Below, in pieces: positions 22,515 to 35,532 of a stretch of DNA of 64,000 nucleotides (positions are counted from its first letter, which is position 1; every line of letters starts with the position of its first letter). The stretch is from Plotosus lineatus (taxonomy: Eukaryota; Chordata; Actinopteri; Siluriformes; Plotosidae). A model generated the notes under the pieces. The model saw nothing but the letters and a program-made list of their open reading frames with translations. It was not told where the DNA came from and did not search any database. The stretch spans positions 15,776,001 to 15,840,000 of the forward strand of contig CM045731.1 in assembly GCA_024760905.1 (NCBI GenBank), read 5' to 3'. The position numbers and the translations under genes are program-made.

Positions 22515-24643
22515 AATACAGAGCATCCAACACACACAGGCGCTCTTTGATCTTTTACTCCATCCTCTTGTGCCACATGATTAAAATATGCGAGTCCTCT
22601 TGTGCCACATGATTATTTGATGAGCTTTATCTTTAAATGAACTGAGGATGTGAGTGTGTGCGCTCTCGCACACAAAACCATAAAATGTCCCTCTGGAGCA
22701 GTGCTATTGTCCCATTTGCATTTCCCCTCGTTTCCTTATTCAGAGCGCTGATTAAAAGTAATCCCTCCTCCCCTCTCTTAGCGCCATGTATTAATCTTAT
22801 GTCAATGTTGCCATGTTGTTCTCATCTCCTTCAGTGCCTGTTTCCTTGCTCGTCTCGGTGTAATCTGAGCTGCGATTGTTCTTGATATGCACAAACGTTT
22901 CAGGAAAGTTGTTCCACCCTGTTTTTGTTTGCAAACTTGAGACAGATGGGCGAATATACACACAATCCACCTGCACGATTACACACTCGCCAAAGCCATA
23001 GATGCATGTCGGGGGGGCGGGGACGACATACCTGTGGTTGTAATTTTTCTTGCTTGAAGCGTTGCTTTAAAAAAAAAATGAAGGGGAAGAAGTGAATCAG
23101 TTTGCTTGTATTTTTTGATTATTTGTTAATTTTTTTTTTTTTTTTTTTTTTTGCATCGCATTTTCAACTGAGCGACAAAGCATGAAAAAATGTATCTGCA
23201 ATAAGCGCTAATATCTAGCTCGGTCCTTTTGTGATCTAAAGGCTATGCTGTAGGAATTAATGACTAAAGAGCCCCTCGCCAAATCCTTAACTAAAAATAA
23301 TCATTACAGGTTGTTTTTTATAAAAAAGATGGTGAAAGACTTCACTGGGGGTTTGGTTTGAGTTGTTGCACTTTGTCTCCTTGAGTTTCCTCTTTACGCC
23401 ATAAACAAGTGAATGAATGAGTGTAGACGCTGGTCTGCAACTTCCTGCTGGAGCAGGCTGTGTGTGCGCGCGTGTGTGCGTGTGTGTGCATGTGCTTTAC
23501 ATAATCAGTAAGGTTGATTTAAAGGCTGCCAGCTGGACTGTTTGCTATATTATAAAGAATAAATTTAGTTAGAAGTTCAGGTTTGCGTGAAGCTTTGTGG
23601 AATTATTCAGAAGTCTCCGCATTCGAACCCGCCTTTCGCTTTCCTGCTACATGGTCTGACTTTTGTTTCAAGGGTTCAGTGTGTGTTCTAAAGAATCAAA
23701 AGGAAATTCTATATGTGGGAAAATGGTACTGAAAGAAATCATTCGATGCCCTTTCTTTCTTTTTTCTTTTTTTTTTTTCAATAAAATAAATACTGTAGAA
23801 AGTGGGTAGAAGACTCTAGTTATCTGTGGTTTCAGGTCAGAGGTCTGGGCTTTTACATCCTCTTTTTCATTCTTTCACTTTTTTTTTGGTTTCCTAAAAT
23901 AAGTTTTCAGTTAAAATTCAATCTGTACTCTGGATAGTTTTCTCTACATTGTTTGCTGTGTATCAAGAAGCCTTTTTTTTTTTTTTTTTTGGCGCTTCCC
24001 TATTGACTTTATAAGGGCATGATGAAATTATTTTTTCTAAATCAAATGGAAAAAGTAACCCTGCTGAAAATCCATCTACGTGAGCATCGTGCCTGAAAAG
24101 AAGGAACAACTGTAAAAAAAATAAATTTAAAGAAATGAAGAGCAGTTGAAGATTCGCGCTATCGTGATTAGCATGCTGCTAATATTGTGATGTCGTCTGT
24201 CTGGATAATTTTCTTGTTGCTCTTTTTCACCTCGACCCAGTTTCGGTTCTGCCGTTATTAAAGCTGGTTGTCCGTATGCTGTGATTGTTTTATTTGATTA
24301 ATACTTTCCTCACGGCTTTACTTATTGCTGTCGGGTTGTTTTTTTGTTTTTTTTTGAATAAACATTCAGCATCCACCTTCGATCTTTCACTACCTACACT
24401 TAATATAGGTTATCCGATTGCTTTTGACCCCGAAGCGGCCCATGTGAGTGTGCTAAAATCCACTCGCTGTTGGGACTTCGGTGTGTTTTGTTTTTGTTGG
24501 TCTGCCCCCACCAAATCATAAATATATTAATTTATTTAATGTTAAGTATAATTTTTTTTTTTTTTTTTTTGAGTGGCAACAAAGAATAACAATTACACCA
24601 TTGTATCAAGGTGAAAGATTTTTTTTTTTTTTTTTTTAATAAA
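22515..24643 (+). other. CD164: CD164 3' UTR with candidate poly(A) signals
   Basis: Downstream of the stop there is about 2.1 kb of T-rich sequence without a recognised repeat or gene. AATAAA occurs at 23780, 24357 and 24638. Mammalian CD164 has a 3' UTR of similar length, so one of these is probably the cleavage signal; which one cannot be told from the sequence. Confidence 0.5.
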
Positions 24644-26018
24644 TGTGCCATTTGGGTTGGTTTGATTTTCAAACTGTTGGCTATCTGATCACATCCATTG
24701 CTCTCTGTTCCTCTTCTGTCCTGTTCTGCGTTTTGGTTTCTTCTTCAAATGAATCGTCTGTTTACTTTTGTTGATTTTTAACTGTAATGTTCTTGCTTCA
24801 CCTCTCGAAATTGAAGTGCCTTAATGATGTAAATGGTTCAAAAGTGAAGTTTTTTTGTGTGAAGAAAGGGGGAAGTACGAGTGCCAATAGTTGTGGTTGT
24901 GAAATGAGAGGGACGCCGAGACTCTGGTCGTCCTGTCCGTGTGAATAACGAATGTCCGCAGGGTTGATGTTTAGCTCTGTTTGTTGAGGGTGTAGAACGA
25001 GCTGTAGATGACCTTCGGTCCTGATGATGTATTAAAGATTGGCTGATCGAGTGAGAGTAAAATACAAAACACACGCCTACTCTCACTCTGCTCTCGCACT
25101 CACACACTCGCTGTTGCTTTATGTTGCCACGAGTTCTGCCTTAAAATATCTTCAGCTCTGTTATCTATATTTTTTTGTCTAGTTTTTGCCGTGGCAATTA
25201 AGTTTGAAGATCTTACAATAATTCGATAACTAATTAAAAACAAAGTAATGGAGAACAATATCCAAGCTTTGTGTACATGTGTTTTTTTTATTACTCTGCT
25301 TTACTGATGTTTGCATTTTCAAAAGTGTTTGTAAAGCAATTTTTTTCTGTTTTGTTAAACTGAACAGTATGTCCGAGCAGAGACACACACCAGACTTACC
25401 CTACTGCCCCGCTTTCCACAGCTTCACCCGAAGAGATAAAACGTTTCTGATTCTTGGCAGGCGGGTAAAACAACTGATTTTCCGCGTGTAGACGGGGGAG
25501 GTATGAGCTAATATTTTATTTTGCTGCATGACTTTAATTCCACATCCAAACTGGTGCATTTTCTACACAACGTACGGCACCAAGATTAACTGACCTGTTT
25601 GGCTCTAAACAGAAATGACATCATTGATAACCAGTCCATTTTTGAATGATATAAAAATTATAGCTATTATAACAGAAACACACCAACTACCAGTTTTTAA
25701 ATCTCATTCATGTTTTAGATGGAAGCAGCACAACAAAAAAAACTAGAAGAGCAGTCCAGGTGCAGTTTTCCATTCAGGCACAAATATATTATCACTTGGC
25801 ATCATTATAATGATATGTCTCCCCCTAGTGGACTTCAGATTTCAACATTTTGTTCACCATTAGAAAGATAGCAAATTTATGACGATTTTTCAGCATCGTG
25901 CACAGATCACCCCCAAATTTTTTTTTTTCTTTTCCCTAGTCCCAGGCTCCACCCCTCCAGCCAGCAGTGTTTTGTTTTTTTTGCAAAAGAGCAATAATTT
26001 AATATATCCTTGTTTAAA

Positions 26019-26332
26019 CAGGGACCCCCCCCCTCCCCCGCCGATTTCCACAAAGTGTCGACCCTCCTGACTGATGTGTATATAATGTCAATAAATACAA
26101 ATATAATGCTTATAATTAAACATTCAAAAATAATGCATAAAATGTAAATAAAATATAAATATACACACAGATGCGAAACTCACATAAACATGTAATTAGT
26201 TTTGTTGGGGGGTTTTGGGTTGTTTTCCTTAAATTTTCCCCCTGGTATTCTTTTTTTTTTTGTTTAATTTTTCGATGAATATTTTTGAAAAACCTGCGAT
26301 GCACTGAAGTATAAAATAGCGAGGGATCACTG
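26019..26332. mobile_element. MITE of the GATCCCTCGCTA family, reversed
   Basis: Same family in the opposite orientation, ending ...TAGCGAGGGATCACTG before TA. The left end is eroded (cagggacccccc). Confidence 0.68.
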
Positions 26333-26589
26333 TACTTAATAAATTTCTGGATTTCTATCGTTATCTGGATCTGCTCCATAATGTTCTGAGTCCTTACCCA
26401 GCCCATACCCCGTCCCTCCACCAAGTTTGCGGTTAATCCCAGACAAAAACAAGAGGTGTATGATGCTGTACTCAGGTCATGTGACTTTAATAAGGCGAAA
26501 TAAATAAAGAACGTTTGTTTACTACTTTTATCCCCTTCTGTAAAAATAAATAAATTCACAGTAGGCTAAATGGCTTTTCCAAATCATAC

Positions 26590-26690
26590 CAAGGTGTGTG
26601 TTGGCCCTGCAATAGCCTGGTGAGTTGTCCAGGGTGTACCTCGCAAAGAGTCGACCAAGATAGGAGACCTGATTAGGTTTAAGCAGCTGA
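26590..26690 (+). mobile_element. Older L2-type tail fragment
   Basis: ggccctgcaatagcctggtg, gttgtccagggtgtacctcg, gattaggtttaagcagctg. Confidence 0.55.
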
Positions 26691-27479
26691 TGATGTCAAT
26701 GATGAACGACCTGTATGACGCTCTGCCGTCTGAGTTTACTTGAATATCTGGTTCTACATGTATGCCGCACTCACAGCTGCCCCCTGTATGGCCTGAGTGT
26801 GTGCACCATGCTCATGTTATTATTCCTTACCTCGGCAGAATTAATCGTTGACTGTTGGGTGTGTTATGATGATTCTACAGTATTGTGTTTCACTCCATGA
26901 AAACAAAAGTCATGGAATCTGCCCTGCTTTCTGCCCTGCTTTTCACTCAACAGTTCACTTCCTGTACGACTCCCGCGCGTGGTTTCTTCACCTTTCTTCA
27001 GTCATATGATGTGTTATCGTAAAATATTGCTGAACATTCCGTCCTGTTAACTCCTTCCTTTTTTTTTTTTTTTTGGAAGCTTAACAGGATGTGTCTCTAG
27101 AATTCCTGATCCAGGAAAAAATAATCAGCATGTTGGGATGAATTACGCAAAACTGAACTACGCAGCCTCGTGGACGCAGATGGAGGGTGTTCGGATAGGG
27201 ACGTTGTTCTCGTTTGCTTTTTTGTTGTTGTTGTTGTTGTTATACATTGTAGTTGCTCTGGTTGGAAACTCGATCGGCACCTTGAAGATTAACGCAAGGT
27301 TACATGCGCAAGTCTGGTCCTACCACCGAGCCAAGCAGGCCTTGTGTTGTTAGGTTATGAAGGTATCTGATACAGTATTATTGTCCTGTGGCTGTTTTTG
27401 TGAATCCATGTGACCTCAAGTCCTGGGCAGGGTGAGAACATTTCTGGATGGTCCATCATGTCCTTGCGTGGACTTCCTT

Positions 27480-27785
27480 ATTTATTTTCCAAACCGCTTT
27501 ATCCTGTTAGGGTTGCGGCTAAGCTGGAGCCTATCTTTTCCGAGACTCGGTGAAGGCATGGTATACCCTGAACAGATCAAAAGGATCCACTACAGATCCA
27601 ACGCACAACCGTTAACACCTGCACCGAGAGGCAATTTGGAACAGCTGATTAGTCTATTGTCAGACCGTGTTAGGACACTGGTGAACCTGAAGGAAGCCCA
27701 CACACAAGTAGGGAGGACTATACACCGAAATGTCCTCATTGAGCTTGGGACTCAACCCTGGACTTCACCGACACCAGCGCTATGA
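27480..27785 (-). mobile_element. Older L2-type repeat, reversed
   Basis: Reversed tail ccgctttatcctgttaggg and ggtataccctgaacagatc followed by gcaatttggaacagctgatt and gggactcaaccctggactt. Confidence 0.6.
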
Positions 27786-27983
27786 AGATTTAGTTTGGGG
27801 TGAAGTATCTGCTTATGTTTATAAGTGGATGTGCATCAAGAGGGTAAACAGCATGTAAACATTTATTATATATACAAACTACACAAACATCTGATTAATG
27901 AGTCGTGGGATGGTCATATCAACACCCAAGGGATCTCACTGGAGCTGGAACATCTCCAGGTTGAGGTTTCTTGTGGGTGTTTC

Positions 27984-28325
27984 TTCATTCATTAATTTTC
28001 TGTAACAGCTGAATCCTAGTTAGGGTTGTGAGGAGGCTTGGCGCCCATCCCAGCCCACTCCGGGCGAGAGCAGAGTACACCCTAGACAGCTCGCCAGGCC
28101 ATCGCAGGGCAGAAACACGCTGATGGCTTTGCAGCTACTCTTGTCGAAAGTCGGCAATGGTTCTTTTACATGAACCTCACACCATAGACAGTGAGAGACA
28201 TAGCCGGCCTTTGATAACCCAGTTAGCTGCACTGGGAGGGACAGTGACAACCTGTTGAGTGGGGCTTGAACCCCCAACCTTGGGATCTGTGATCCAGCAC
28301 CATTACCATCAGGCCACCACTGCCT
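27984..28325 (-). mobile_element. SINE B, near full length
   Basis: L2-like tail (attttctgtaacagctgaat), shared core and a tRNA-like head ending ggccaccactgcc. Confidence 0.85.
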
Positions 28326-28599
28326 GTGGGTGTTCATGATTTTCTTTAGACCATGAAAAGGATCATGATACCTCCAGTAACTCGAGAACATTGGAATATT
28401 GCATCCGAGGATTTTATGGGTATTTGCAGAAAGGTATGTTGTACTGTATATGACCCGTGCTTCCAACTCTGAAGACACCGAAGGGAAATGACCAGTGTGG
28501 GGTAATGGAGACCTAGTTTAGGCTACATGTTTGGGGTTGCAGTCACAAGGTGGTGACTTTGCTATTGGCTAAATATTTACGCAGGTTAAGTTAGAGTGC

Positions 28600-28918
28600 G
28601 GGGCAGTGGTGGTCTAGTGGTATAGGGCGCTGGATCGCTGATCCAAAGGTTGGGGGTTCGAGTCCCATTCTCCACAAGGTTGTCACTGTCCCCCCCAGTA
28701 CTGCTAACTGGGTTATCAAAGGCGGGCCGTGTCTCTCACTGTCTATGGTACGAGGTTCATGTAAAAGAACCATTGCTGACTCGTAACTGACCCGTCAGCA
28801 TGTTGATGGCCTGGCGAGCTGTCCAGGGTATACCCTGCCCTCGCCTAGAGTCAGCTGAGCTGGGCACCAGCCTCACCGCGACCATAAATAGGATTAAGCG
28901 GTTCAGAAAATGAATGAG
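28600..28918 (+). mobile_element. SINE B, near full length
   Basis: Head ggggcagtggtggtctagtg (A box), B box ggttcgagtcc, then shared core with a small deletion and the L2-like tail (gattaagcggttcagaaaat). Opposite in orientation to the copy 275 bp upstream. Confidence 0.87.
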
Positions 28919-29663
28919 ATTCATGGCAGGGTCATGTGTCTTTCCAAGAACACTGACTGACTTTGACTCCACGTTCTCATGTGTTCCTGCATTTGGCTGG
29001 AAATGTGCAGCGGTTTGGTGGTGTCCTCGATGTCATGATGGGGATAAAAAAAAAAATAGATTAGAAAATGTCTGAATTTCTTGCGTCTTTGATCCGTTTC
29101 ACCACAGCCAAGTCACGTTGGTTAGATAAATACAACCTCGAGACAACCGATGCACCATCTGCACGAGTCTTTTCTTCTTGTTGCTCTTCAGTTGTTTAGA
29201 GTGTAAGATGATGCTCGTCAGTGTTCCGTCGTGTTTCCGTGACCCGTTATTAACGGCCTGGACTCTGGGATTTTCCAAAAGAAGGAAGATACAGTCCAAC
29301 AGCCACATGCTCACCAAGTAGCAGTGTGTTCTGTCTGCTGGCTCACACACTGATCTTTGTGCTGGTTCGGATGTTCGTTTCCAAGTTTTAAGTCCTGATA
29401 TGACCAGAAATCCGGATTTCTGAACCTGAAGAGTAGCATTGAGTGTAAATACTGATGGACTCCCACTTCTCATTCTCAGTGTATCAAATCCAGGTTTTAC
29501 ACTCAGTGTGTGAATCACACCAACATCATTAAACTCTTGAAGGTCAACAGTCATGATGCATCACACAGTGGTTCTGTAACTCGTCTCAAAGTCTTCATTA
29601 ATTGCTGAAGAGCAGAAGGAGGAATCCGAACAGAGCGCTGTACACAAAGATATTCATCTAGGG

Positions 29664-30153
29664 CAGTGATCCCCAACCTTTTCCCTACCATGGACCGGTC
29701 AACGCTTGACAATTTTACTGGGGGGGGGGCATAGATTATTTATTTATATAAATTATTATTATTCTTATAAACACTCTATGAATGTTATTTTTCAACAACT
29801 GAAATAAAGTTGGTTGGGAAGTAGAGCTTGAATTTTTCTTAAAAAAAATAATAATAAAAAAAATAAATAAATAAAATAACCCATAGGTGACGCTGCACCA
29901 GCGGGGAGAATGAAGGCTCAGGCTCGGTCTCACCCCAAATCCCCACTATTGTTTGAAACATGTCCAACTCGCCTGTGTTCATCTACTGCCCCCTTGTGGG
30001 TTACATTTTAGCGCTCAAATGACCGACATGTAACCAAGAAAATCCGGTTATTTTTCAAAATAAAAGACTTTCAAAAATAAAAGATCTTTCAGACTCGGAA
30101 AGAATTATTTTTTTTCTGCGGCCCGGTACCAACTGAGTGGTTGGGGACCCCCG
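29664..30153. mobile_element. hAT-like MITE (CAGTGATCCCCAACC termini)
   Basis: Left end CAGTGATCCCCAACCTTTTC and right end ...GGTTGGGGACCCCCG form imperfect inverted termini of the widespread hAT-type CCCCAACC class, with the paired GGACCGG / GCGGCCCGG inner blocks. No coding potential; 8-bp duplication not recognised. Confidence 0.6.
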
Positions 30154-30320
30154 AGGGTTTACAATATACTCTGAGATTTGGAAGTGTAAACCCAATTACT
30201 GGGAGGGGGAGGAGGTTCATGTGTGTTTTGGATACATATGTCTGCCAGGACAAAAGTTCTACATGTTTTATGGAGTTGTTTTTACATCATAATTAAACCT
30301 ACTACAGTATTCACAACTTT

Positions 30321-30680
30321 GGGGCAGTGGTGGTCTAGTGGTATAAGGCGCTGGATCGCTGATCCAAAGGTTGGGGGTTCGAGTCCCACTCTCCACAAGG
30401 TTGTCACTGTCCCCCTCAGTGCGGCTAACTGGGTTATCAAAGGCGGGCCATGTCTGTCACTGTCTATGGTGAGAGGTTCATGTAAAAGAACCATTGCTGA
30501 CTTTCGTAAAGAGTAGCTGCAAAGCCGTCAGCGTGTTTCTGTCCCTTACTAAAAATAGGGTTGTGACAGGAAGGGCATCCAACGTAAAAAACCTCTGCCA
30601 AATCAAAATGTGCGAATCAAGATGATTTGCTGTGGCGACTCCCGAGTAAAAAGGGAAAAAGCCGAAAGGAAGACAGACAG
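30321..30680 (+). mobile_element. SINE A, full length with target duplication
   Basis: Best copy: head, A box tggtctagtgg, B box ggttcgagtcc, core, and RTE-like tail ending gaaaggaagacagacag. Flanks acagtattcacaacttt (30304-30320) and acagtattcgcaacttt (30681-30697). Confidence 0.93.
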
Positions 30681-30778
30681 ACAGTATTCGCAACTTTAAA
30701 ATTGGACTCAAAACACCACCTAGTGGTTCAAAAGTTAAAATTATGCTGAATTGTCGACTTGATTGTTTGGCTTATCTC

Positions 30779-31154
30779 TTCTTTTCGCTGCTCCCTTCCG
30801 GGGTCGTCACAACGAATCATCTGCCTCCATCTCCATGGAAGTGATAATGATTTGCACGTTTAATTTGTCAGGTTTATTTTTTTATTTTTTATGTCGGATG
30901 CCCTTCCTGACACAACCCTTTAGCAAGGGGCGGAAACACACTGATGGCTTTGCAGCTCCTCTTGACAAAAGTCAGCAATGGTTCTTTTACATGACCCTCT
31001 CACCACAGACAGTCAGAAATATGGCTGACATTTGATAACCCAGTTAGCTGCACTGGAGGGGCAGTGACAACCTTGTGTCGAGCGGGACTTGAACCCCCAA
31101 CCATTAGGATTAGTGATCCAACATTTTTTTACCACTAGGCCACTACTGTCCCCA
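30779..31154 (-). mobile_element. SINE A, diverged variant
   Basis: Tail cttttcgctgctcccttccg differs from other A copies and contains an extra ctgcctccatctccatgg segment; core and head are shared. Duplication tttggcttatctc at 30766-30778 and 31155-31167. Confidence 0.85.
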
Positions 31155-31201
31155 TTTGGCTTATCTCAACATCCTGTAATTGAACAATGTTTGTTCTCTC
31201 T

Positions 31202-31512
31202 GGGGCGCAGTGGTGTTGTAGTGTTTAACATGTCCACTTCACAAAAAAAGGTCCTGAGTTCGAGTCCCAAGCTTGGGGTGTTTCTCCCTGGAGGTTGCAT
31301 GCGTTTTCCCTCAGGGACTCCAGTTTCTTCAGACAGTCTGAAGGCATGCACATTAGGTTGATTGACTGTTCCAAATTGTCCCGAAATGCGAGTATAAACG
31401 ATTGTATCCGTATTGCCCTGTGATGGTCTGGCCATCTATTCAGGTGTCCCCTGCCGTCAAGCAGTGTTGTCTGAGACGCTAATAGTAGGATCAGGCAGTT
31501 CAAGAAATGAAT
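31202..31512 (+). mobile_element. Older tRNA-headed, L2-tailed interspersed repeat
   Basis: Head gcgcagtggtgttgtagtgt with B box gagttcgagtccc, middle ttgcatgcgttttccctcag and ggcatgcacattaggttg, tail gatcaggcagttcaagaaat. A widespread teleost pattern, more diverged than the SINEs above. Confidence 0.7.
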
Positions 31513-32214
31513 GAATAAGTGATGCTCTCTGAACAAAGGTGTCTAGCCCCGCCTCCTCTCCGATGCTCTTCAAGACTCATCATTGTATGCTCCGCCTCCT
31601 TCGTGGCCCTAAACCAATGTACGCTAATCCACGAAGTACCAAACCCTTTTCTACTGTATATGGATACAATTGTACACCCTTCAACAGGTTGGCTGTTGTG
31701 TTACTATGGTAACCAGGTAAACCAGGTACTTACTGTGATGACAAGACAAAAGCTTCCGGCTGCGTGAAACTAAACCCTTGATTACCGCCGCCGCCTGGCA
31801 AAGGGAGGAAGTTTTCACCAGCGACTGTTTGTCTGTTAGCGGAATTATGAACGCGTGCAACTGCACATATTTTTTTCATCAAACTCTCTAGACAGAAGAA
31901 GTAGGGGTCCGGAAGTAGGGGTCGGGGGTGTATGTGCATGGGATTGTGTTGACAAAGTTCTGAACTAAAGAAAATAATAAAGTCCAGTGTGTACTAAGCG
32001 GCACAATGAGACACCCGCGAGGGAAAAACATTTCATTATAAACATGCCAAGTTGTAATAATCCGTCTGTACCTGGCGGAAGAACCGGACAGTCGCCGGGT
32101 GCGTCGCTACTATTGAATTGTGTGACGAGGAGTTGATCTGGTGTCCGTAAAGCGCCGTCGCTTATCCGAGTCCGGACAGATAAAAATAAAAAGATAAAAT
32201 GTCCATGAAGGTGT

Positions 32215-32220
32215 TTTATT
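32215..32220 (-). promoter_or_regulatory. CEP57L1: CEP57L1 poly(A) signal
   Basis: AATAAA on the minus strand about 175 nt after the stop codon, the first canonical signal in the 3' UTR. Confidence 0.55.
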
Positions 32221-32395
32221 AAAATGTATAAATATTTATACAGTACAAATATATATAATGAAATCAACATCATGAAAATAAAATCCACTTCAGGACGGAC
32301 ATTAAAAACAACAACAAAACGGACATGCTTCACGTTTCCGTTTTACCGTACACACTTCCCGTTCGTGGCTCAGGCTCGGATAGAACCCGGGAGAT

Positions 32396-32620
32396 TTATG
32401 TTTCCCAGTGGACGCCCTGTTCCCGGAGGGTCGACTGGATTTTCTGGGCGTCTCTCAGCAGCTGTAGCGACTCCGGGCCGGGTGGCTTCTGTGGTCTGGA
32501 TGGTGAGCCTGGACCGATGACCGGAGGTACAACCTCGACTCTGAAACGCCGACGATCAGCAATAACTGCGCGACTCTGATTCGATTTCTGTTTCGGGCTG
32601 CACTGGGACAGATTTTGGAC
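32396..32620 (-). CDS. CEP57L1: CEP57L1 last coding exon
   Basis: Acceptor cgtgtccag, phase 0, 74 codons then TAA. Encodes a Pro-rich linker and the C-terminal helix [19 protein letters not shown] ending HWET, like the human LRRDDIMWEQ end. Confidence 0.88.
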   Translation of the reverse strand, partial: VQNLSQCSPKQKSNQSRAVIADRRRFRVEVVPPVIGPGSPSRPQKPPGPESLQLLRDAQKIQSTLREQGVHWET

Positions 32621-32997
32621 CTGGACACGGAAAAAGAGCTGATTACATTCAAACTGATATAGAACTCTAACACAAACACTCTCACACAGTATCACACACA
32701 CTCGCTCTTATGCACCCACGCGCTCGGTCTCTCACGCACTCTCGCTTGCACTCTCACGCATGCGCTCCCTCGCTCTCGCACACACACACACACACACATA
32801 CACCTTCACGTGCCCACACACATTCTCACTCTCACTCGCCCTCAAGCTCTCCACGCCCTCGCCCGCTCTCGCCCTTGCCCACAGATGCTCTCGCGCGTCC
32901 GCGCTCTCACATGCCCTCGACCTCACACAGACACTCGCGCGCGCGCACACTCGCTCGCACGCACACACAGTCGCTCGCACGCACACACTTGCAACGT

Positions 32998-33036
<39 letters not shown>

Positions 33037-34219
33037 ACATTTACAATAATATATAATCCAGTGATTCTTAACCTGGGTTCGATCAAACCCTAGGGGTTCA
33101 GTGAGTCTCAGTGGTTCAGCGGAGGTTAAGACACACACCCGACTCATAGTCATGACGACACGGCCCGCTTGGCCATCATTGGCTGCAGGAAATTTGGTGC
33201 GCTCAGTTGTCGATTTGTGACTGTTGTGATGGTGCGTCATGTGATTTCTTTCTTAATGTTTTAATCCATATACTATGTTGAGCAAAAAAAGAAAGTGGTC
33301 GGACAAATATGTACAACATGGATTCACATATATAACGGAACGTGATGCTAGTCGGCGTCCTATCTGCATGATTTGCGAAGTAGGATCAACCCCCGCTGAC
33401 TGACGTATATGTATATGTGTATATAATATCAATAAATACATATTCAATACTATAATTGCTTATAATAACAATTTATCATTCAAAAATAATGTATAAGATG
33501 TAAATAAAACAAATACACACACACACAGATGCTCGTGCACGCACTCCGATGCGTACCTCACATAAAAATGTAAGTCGTTGTGATGGGGGAGTTCATGCAT
33601 TGTATTGGTTTTGTTCTTTGAACACAGTGATGTTAATGCACGGTTCATTTTGGTGCCCCAGTAAAAACATATACCTGTCTTGAATTTGAAAAAAAAAAAA
33701 AAAAAAAAAAAAATCATATTTTATTTTTCAATAAAGGAGTGTTTGGTGAATAAGCATATGAAACTGGTGGGGATTCAGTACCGCCAACAAGGATAAGAAC
33801 CACTGATATAATCATATAATCTACAAATTCACATCAAATGTTTATAACATTTTATCTATTCATGCACAATAAAGAAATTTTATAATTAAAAGTCAAAATA
33901 TGTCAAACAGTCAAACAAATTTTAACTGAAATGAAGTGATCACTTTCTTTGCTGCAACACTTTTTTACAATGTATATGCACTGTATAACCGGGAAGAATC
34001 TAACACAAAAATTATCTACACGCAAACTTAGACAGGAAATATTTATTACTCACAGTGTTTCATACTGAGGAAATAAGATCCTACAAATCTTGATCTCAGT
34101 TATGTGCAACTGACAAAAGTTCCTCCAACTAAATCATAGGCCAAAAAATTTGAGCATAATCTCCCCTTACATTGCCCTAACCTGGGCACTCCAGGAGGCA
34201 TGTGCCCAGTTTTACCGCC

Positions 34220-34279
<60 letters not shown>

Positions 34280-35532
34280 TTCCCTCAATCATCATTAAAG
34301 TTGCCCTCAGGGCTGCATTATTGGAATCATAGTACACAATATGAGCTAATGGTCCAATCTGACATTAAAAGTTCGACTGGGCATAAATACCTGATTTCTC
34401 TGAATGGTCTTTTTGTTTTTCAAGTGATTAGGCTCATCAGCATGATTTTCAGTCCCTTCTTCCCACTGGTCCCATACTTTATTGTCTTGGAACAACAATC
34501 ACAAAACGCAACTCCAGAGATGTTCGGTTTTCTCGACCATATCCCCCATTTGTCACCATTTTTGTCACACTCGTTTAGCCATTCCCACCGCCAGATATTT
34601 CTACATGTCTTTTCCAATTCTTTTGTATTGTAGCCTTCCGATAAAAACTTGATATTGACAGTATTTCTTGTGGCTCTTGTTAGCGACAATGCAGTATTTT
34701 CGGCAGCATGTGCATGCGAGGCTCACAGAAACAACAGGTTTTAAAACAGCTGCATTTTCATAGGATGGGCAGTTACGGAGAGCCAATCAAAAGCATCGTT
34801 ATAACTTGGCCCGAAGAATGAGTGATGCTGGGCAAGACTGTTGCTGTATTCGATTGGGCTTTTCTCGTGCTTGACGGAAATGTGCGCATCCAAATGGAAA
34901 AAATGCTTGACGAACTTGACGAAAATGCCTAATCTATGTAATCTCTATGTGCTATGTAATCCCGTGATTCAACGCGTGTCACAGCCACACGGCAGTATGC
35001 ATGGTAGATCACGCCAATCCGTGCAGACGAACACCTCTAATCCACCACCCCATCCCCCTGAGAAAAATTTCAACGGATCTATACAAATTAGAAAAATAGT
35101 TAATTCAGTCTTGGGGAAACCAGAATTTCCGGCATATGCTGGAAATCTCGCGCGCGCCCTCTCTCTCGCGCGCCCCCTCTCTCGCGCGCCCCCTCTCTCG
35201 CGCGCCCCCTCTCTCGCTCTCTCTCACGCGCACGCGCGCTCTCTCACGCGCTCTCTCACGCGCACGCGCGCTCTCTCACGCGCACTCTCTCGCTGACACA
35301 CTCTTTTGCTTCAATCTGTTCCTCACAGTTGAACTAGTCTCAGGAACCTTGACCATGTGATCTGGACAGGAAGAGACACTTACTGCATGCTGGTGCTTGC
35401 GTAGCTTAGTGATCTGAGCTGCCTTCTCCTCCATCCTCCTGACCAAGCCGTCCAGCTCCCTCTCCAGATTATCCCCGAGCACGCGGTAGTCCGTCTCGTC
35501 AAGCTGTCTGACCAGCTCCTGATGTTCACTGC

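Larger units (their letters stand above)
24644..32214. other. Intergenic region between CD164 and CEP57L1
   Basis: Convergent gene ends. Between the annotated repeats, 24644-26018, 26691-27479, 28919-29663 and 31513-32214 show no recognised exon. A 151-codon minus-strand frame at 29099-29554 is unassigned. Human has CCDC162 in this position; I recognise no part of it. Confidence 0.5.

Noticed and set aside
27138..27353. 71-codon frame with a Leu-run transmembrane-like segment
   Set aside because: The Leu run comes from a (TTG)n tract; no homology recognised and no exon signals.
30321..30395. tRNA-like sequence with perfect A and B boxes
   Set aside because: It is the head of a repeated SINE (13 copies) with a body, tail and target duplications, not a functional tRNA gene.
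32710..33093. 127-codon frame (His/Thr/Arg/Ser)
   Set aside because: Low-complexity CA/CT tract with no conserved features, inside a CEP57L1 intron.
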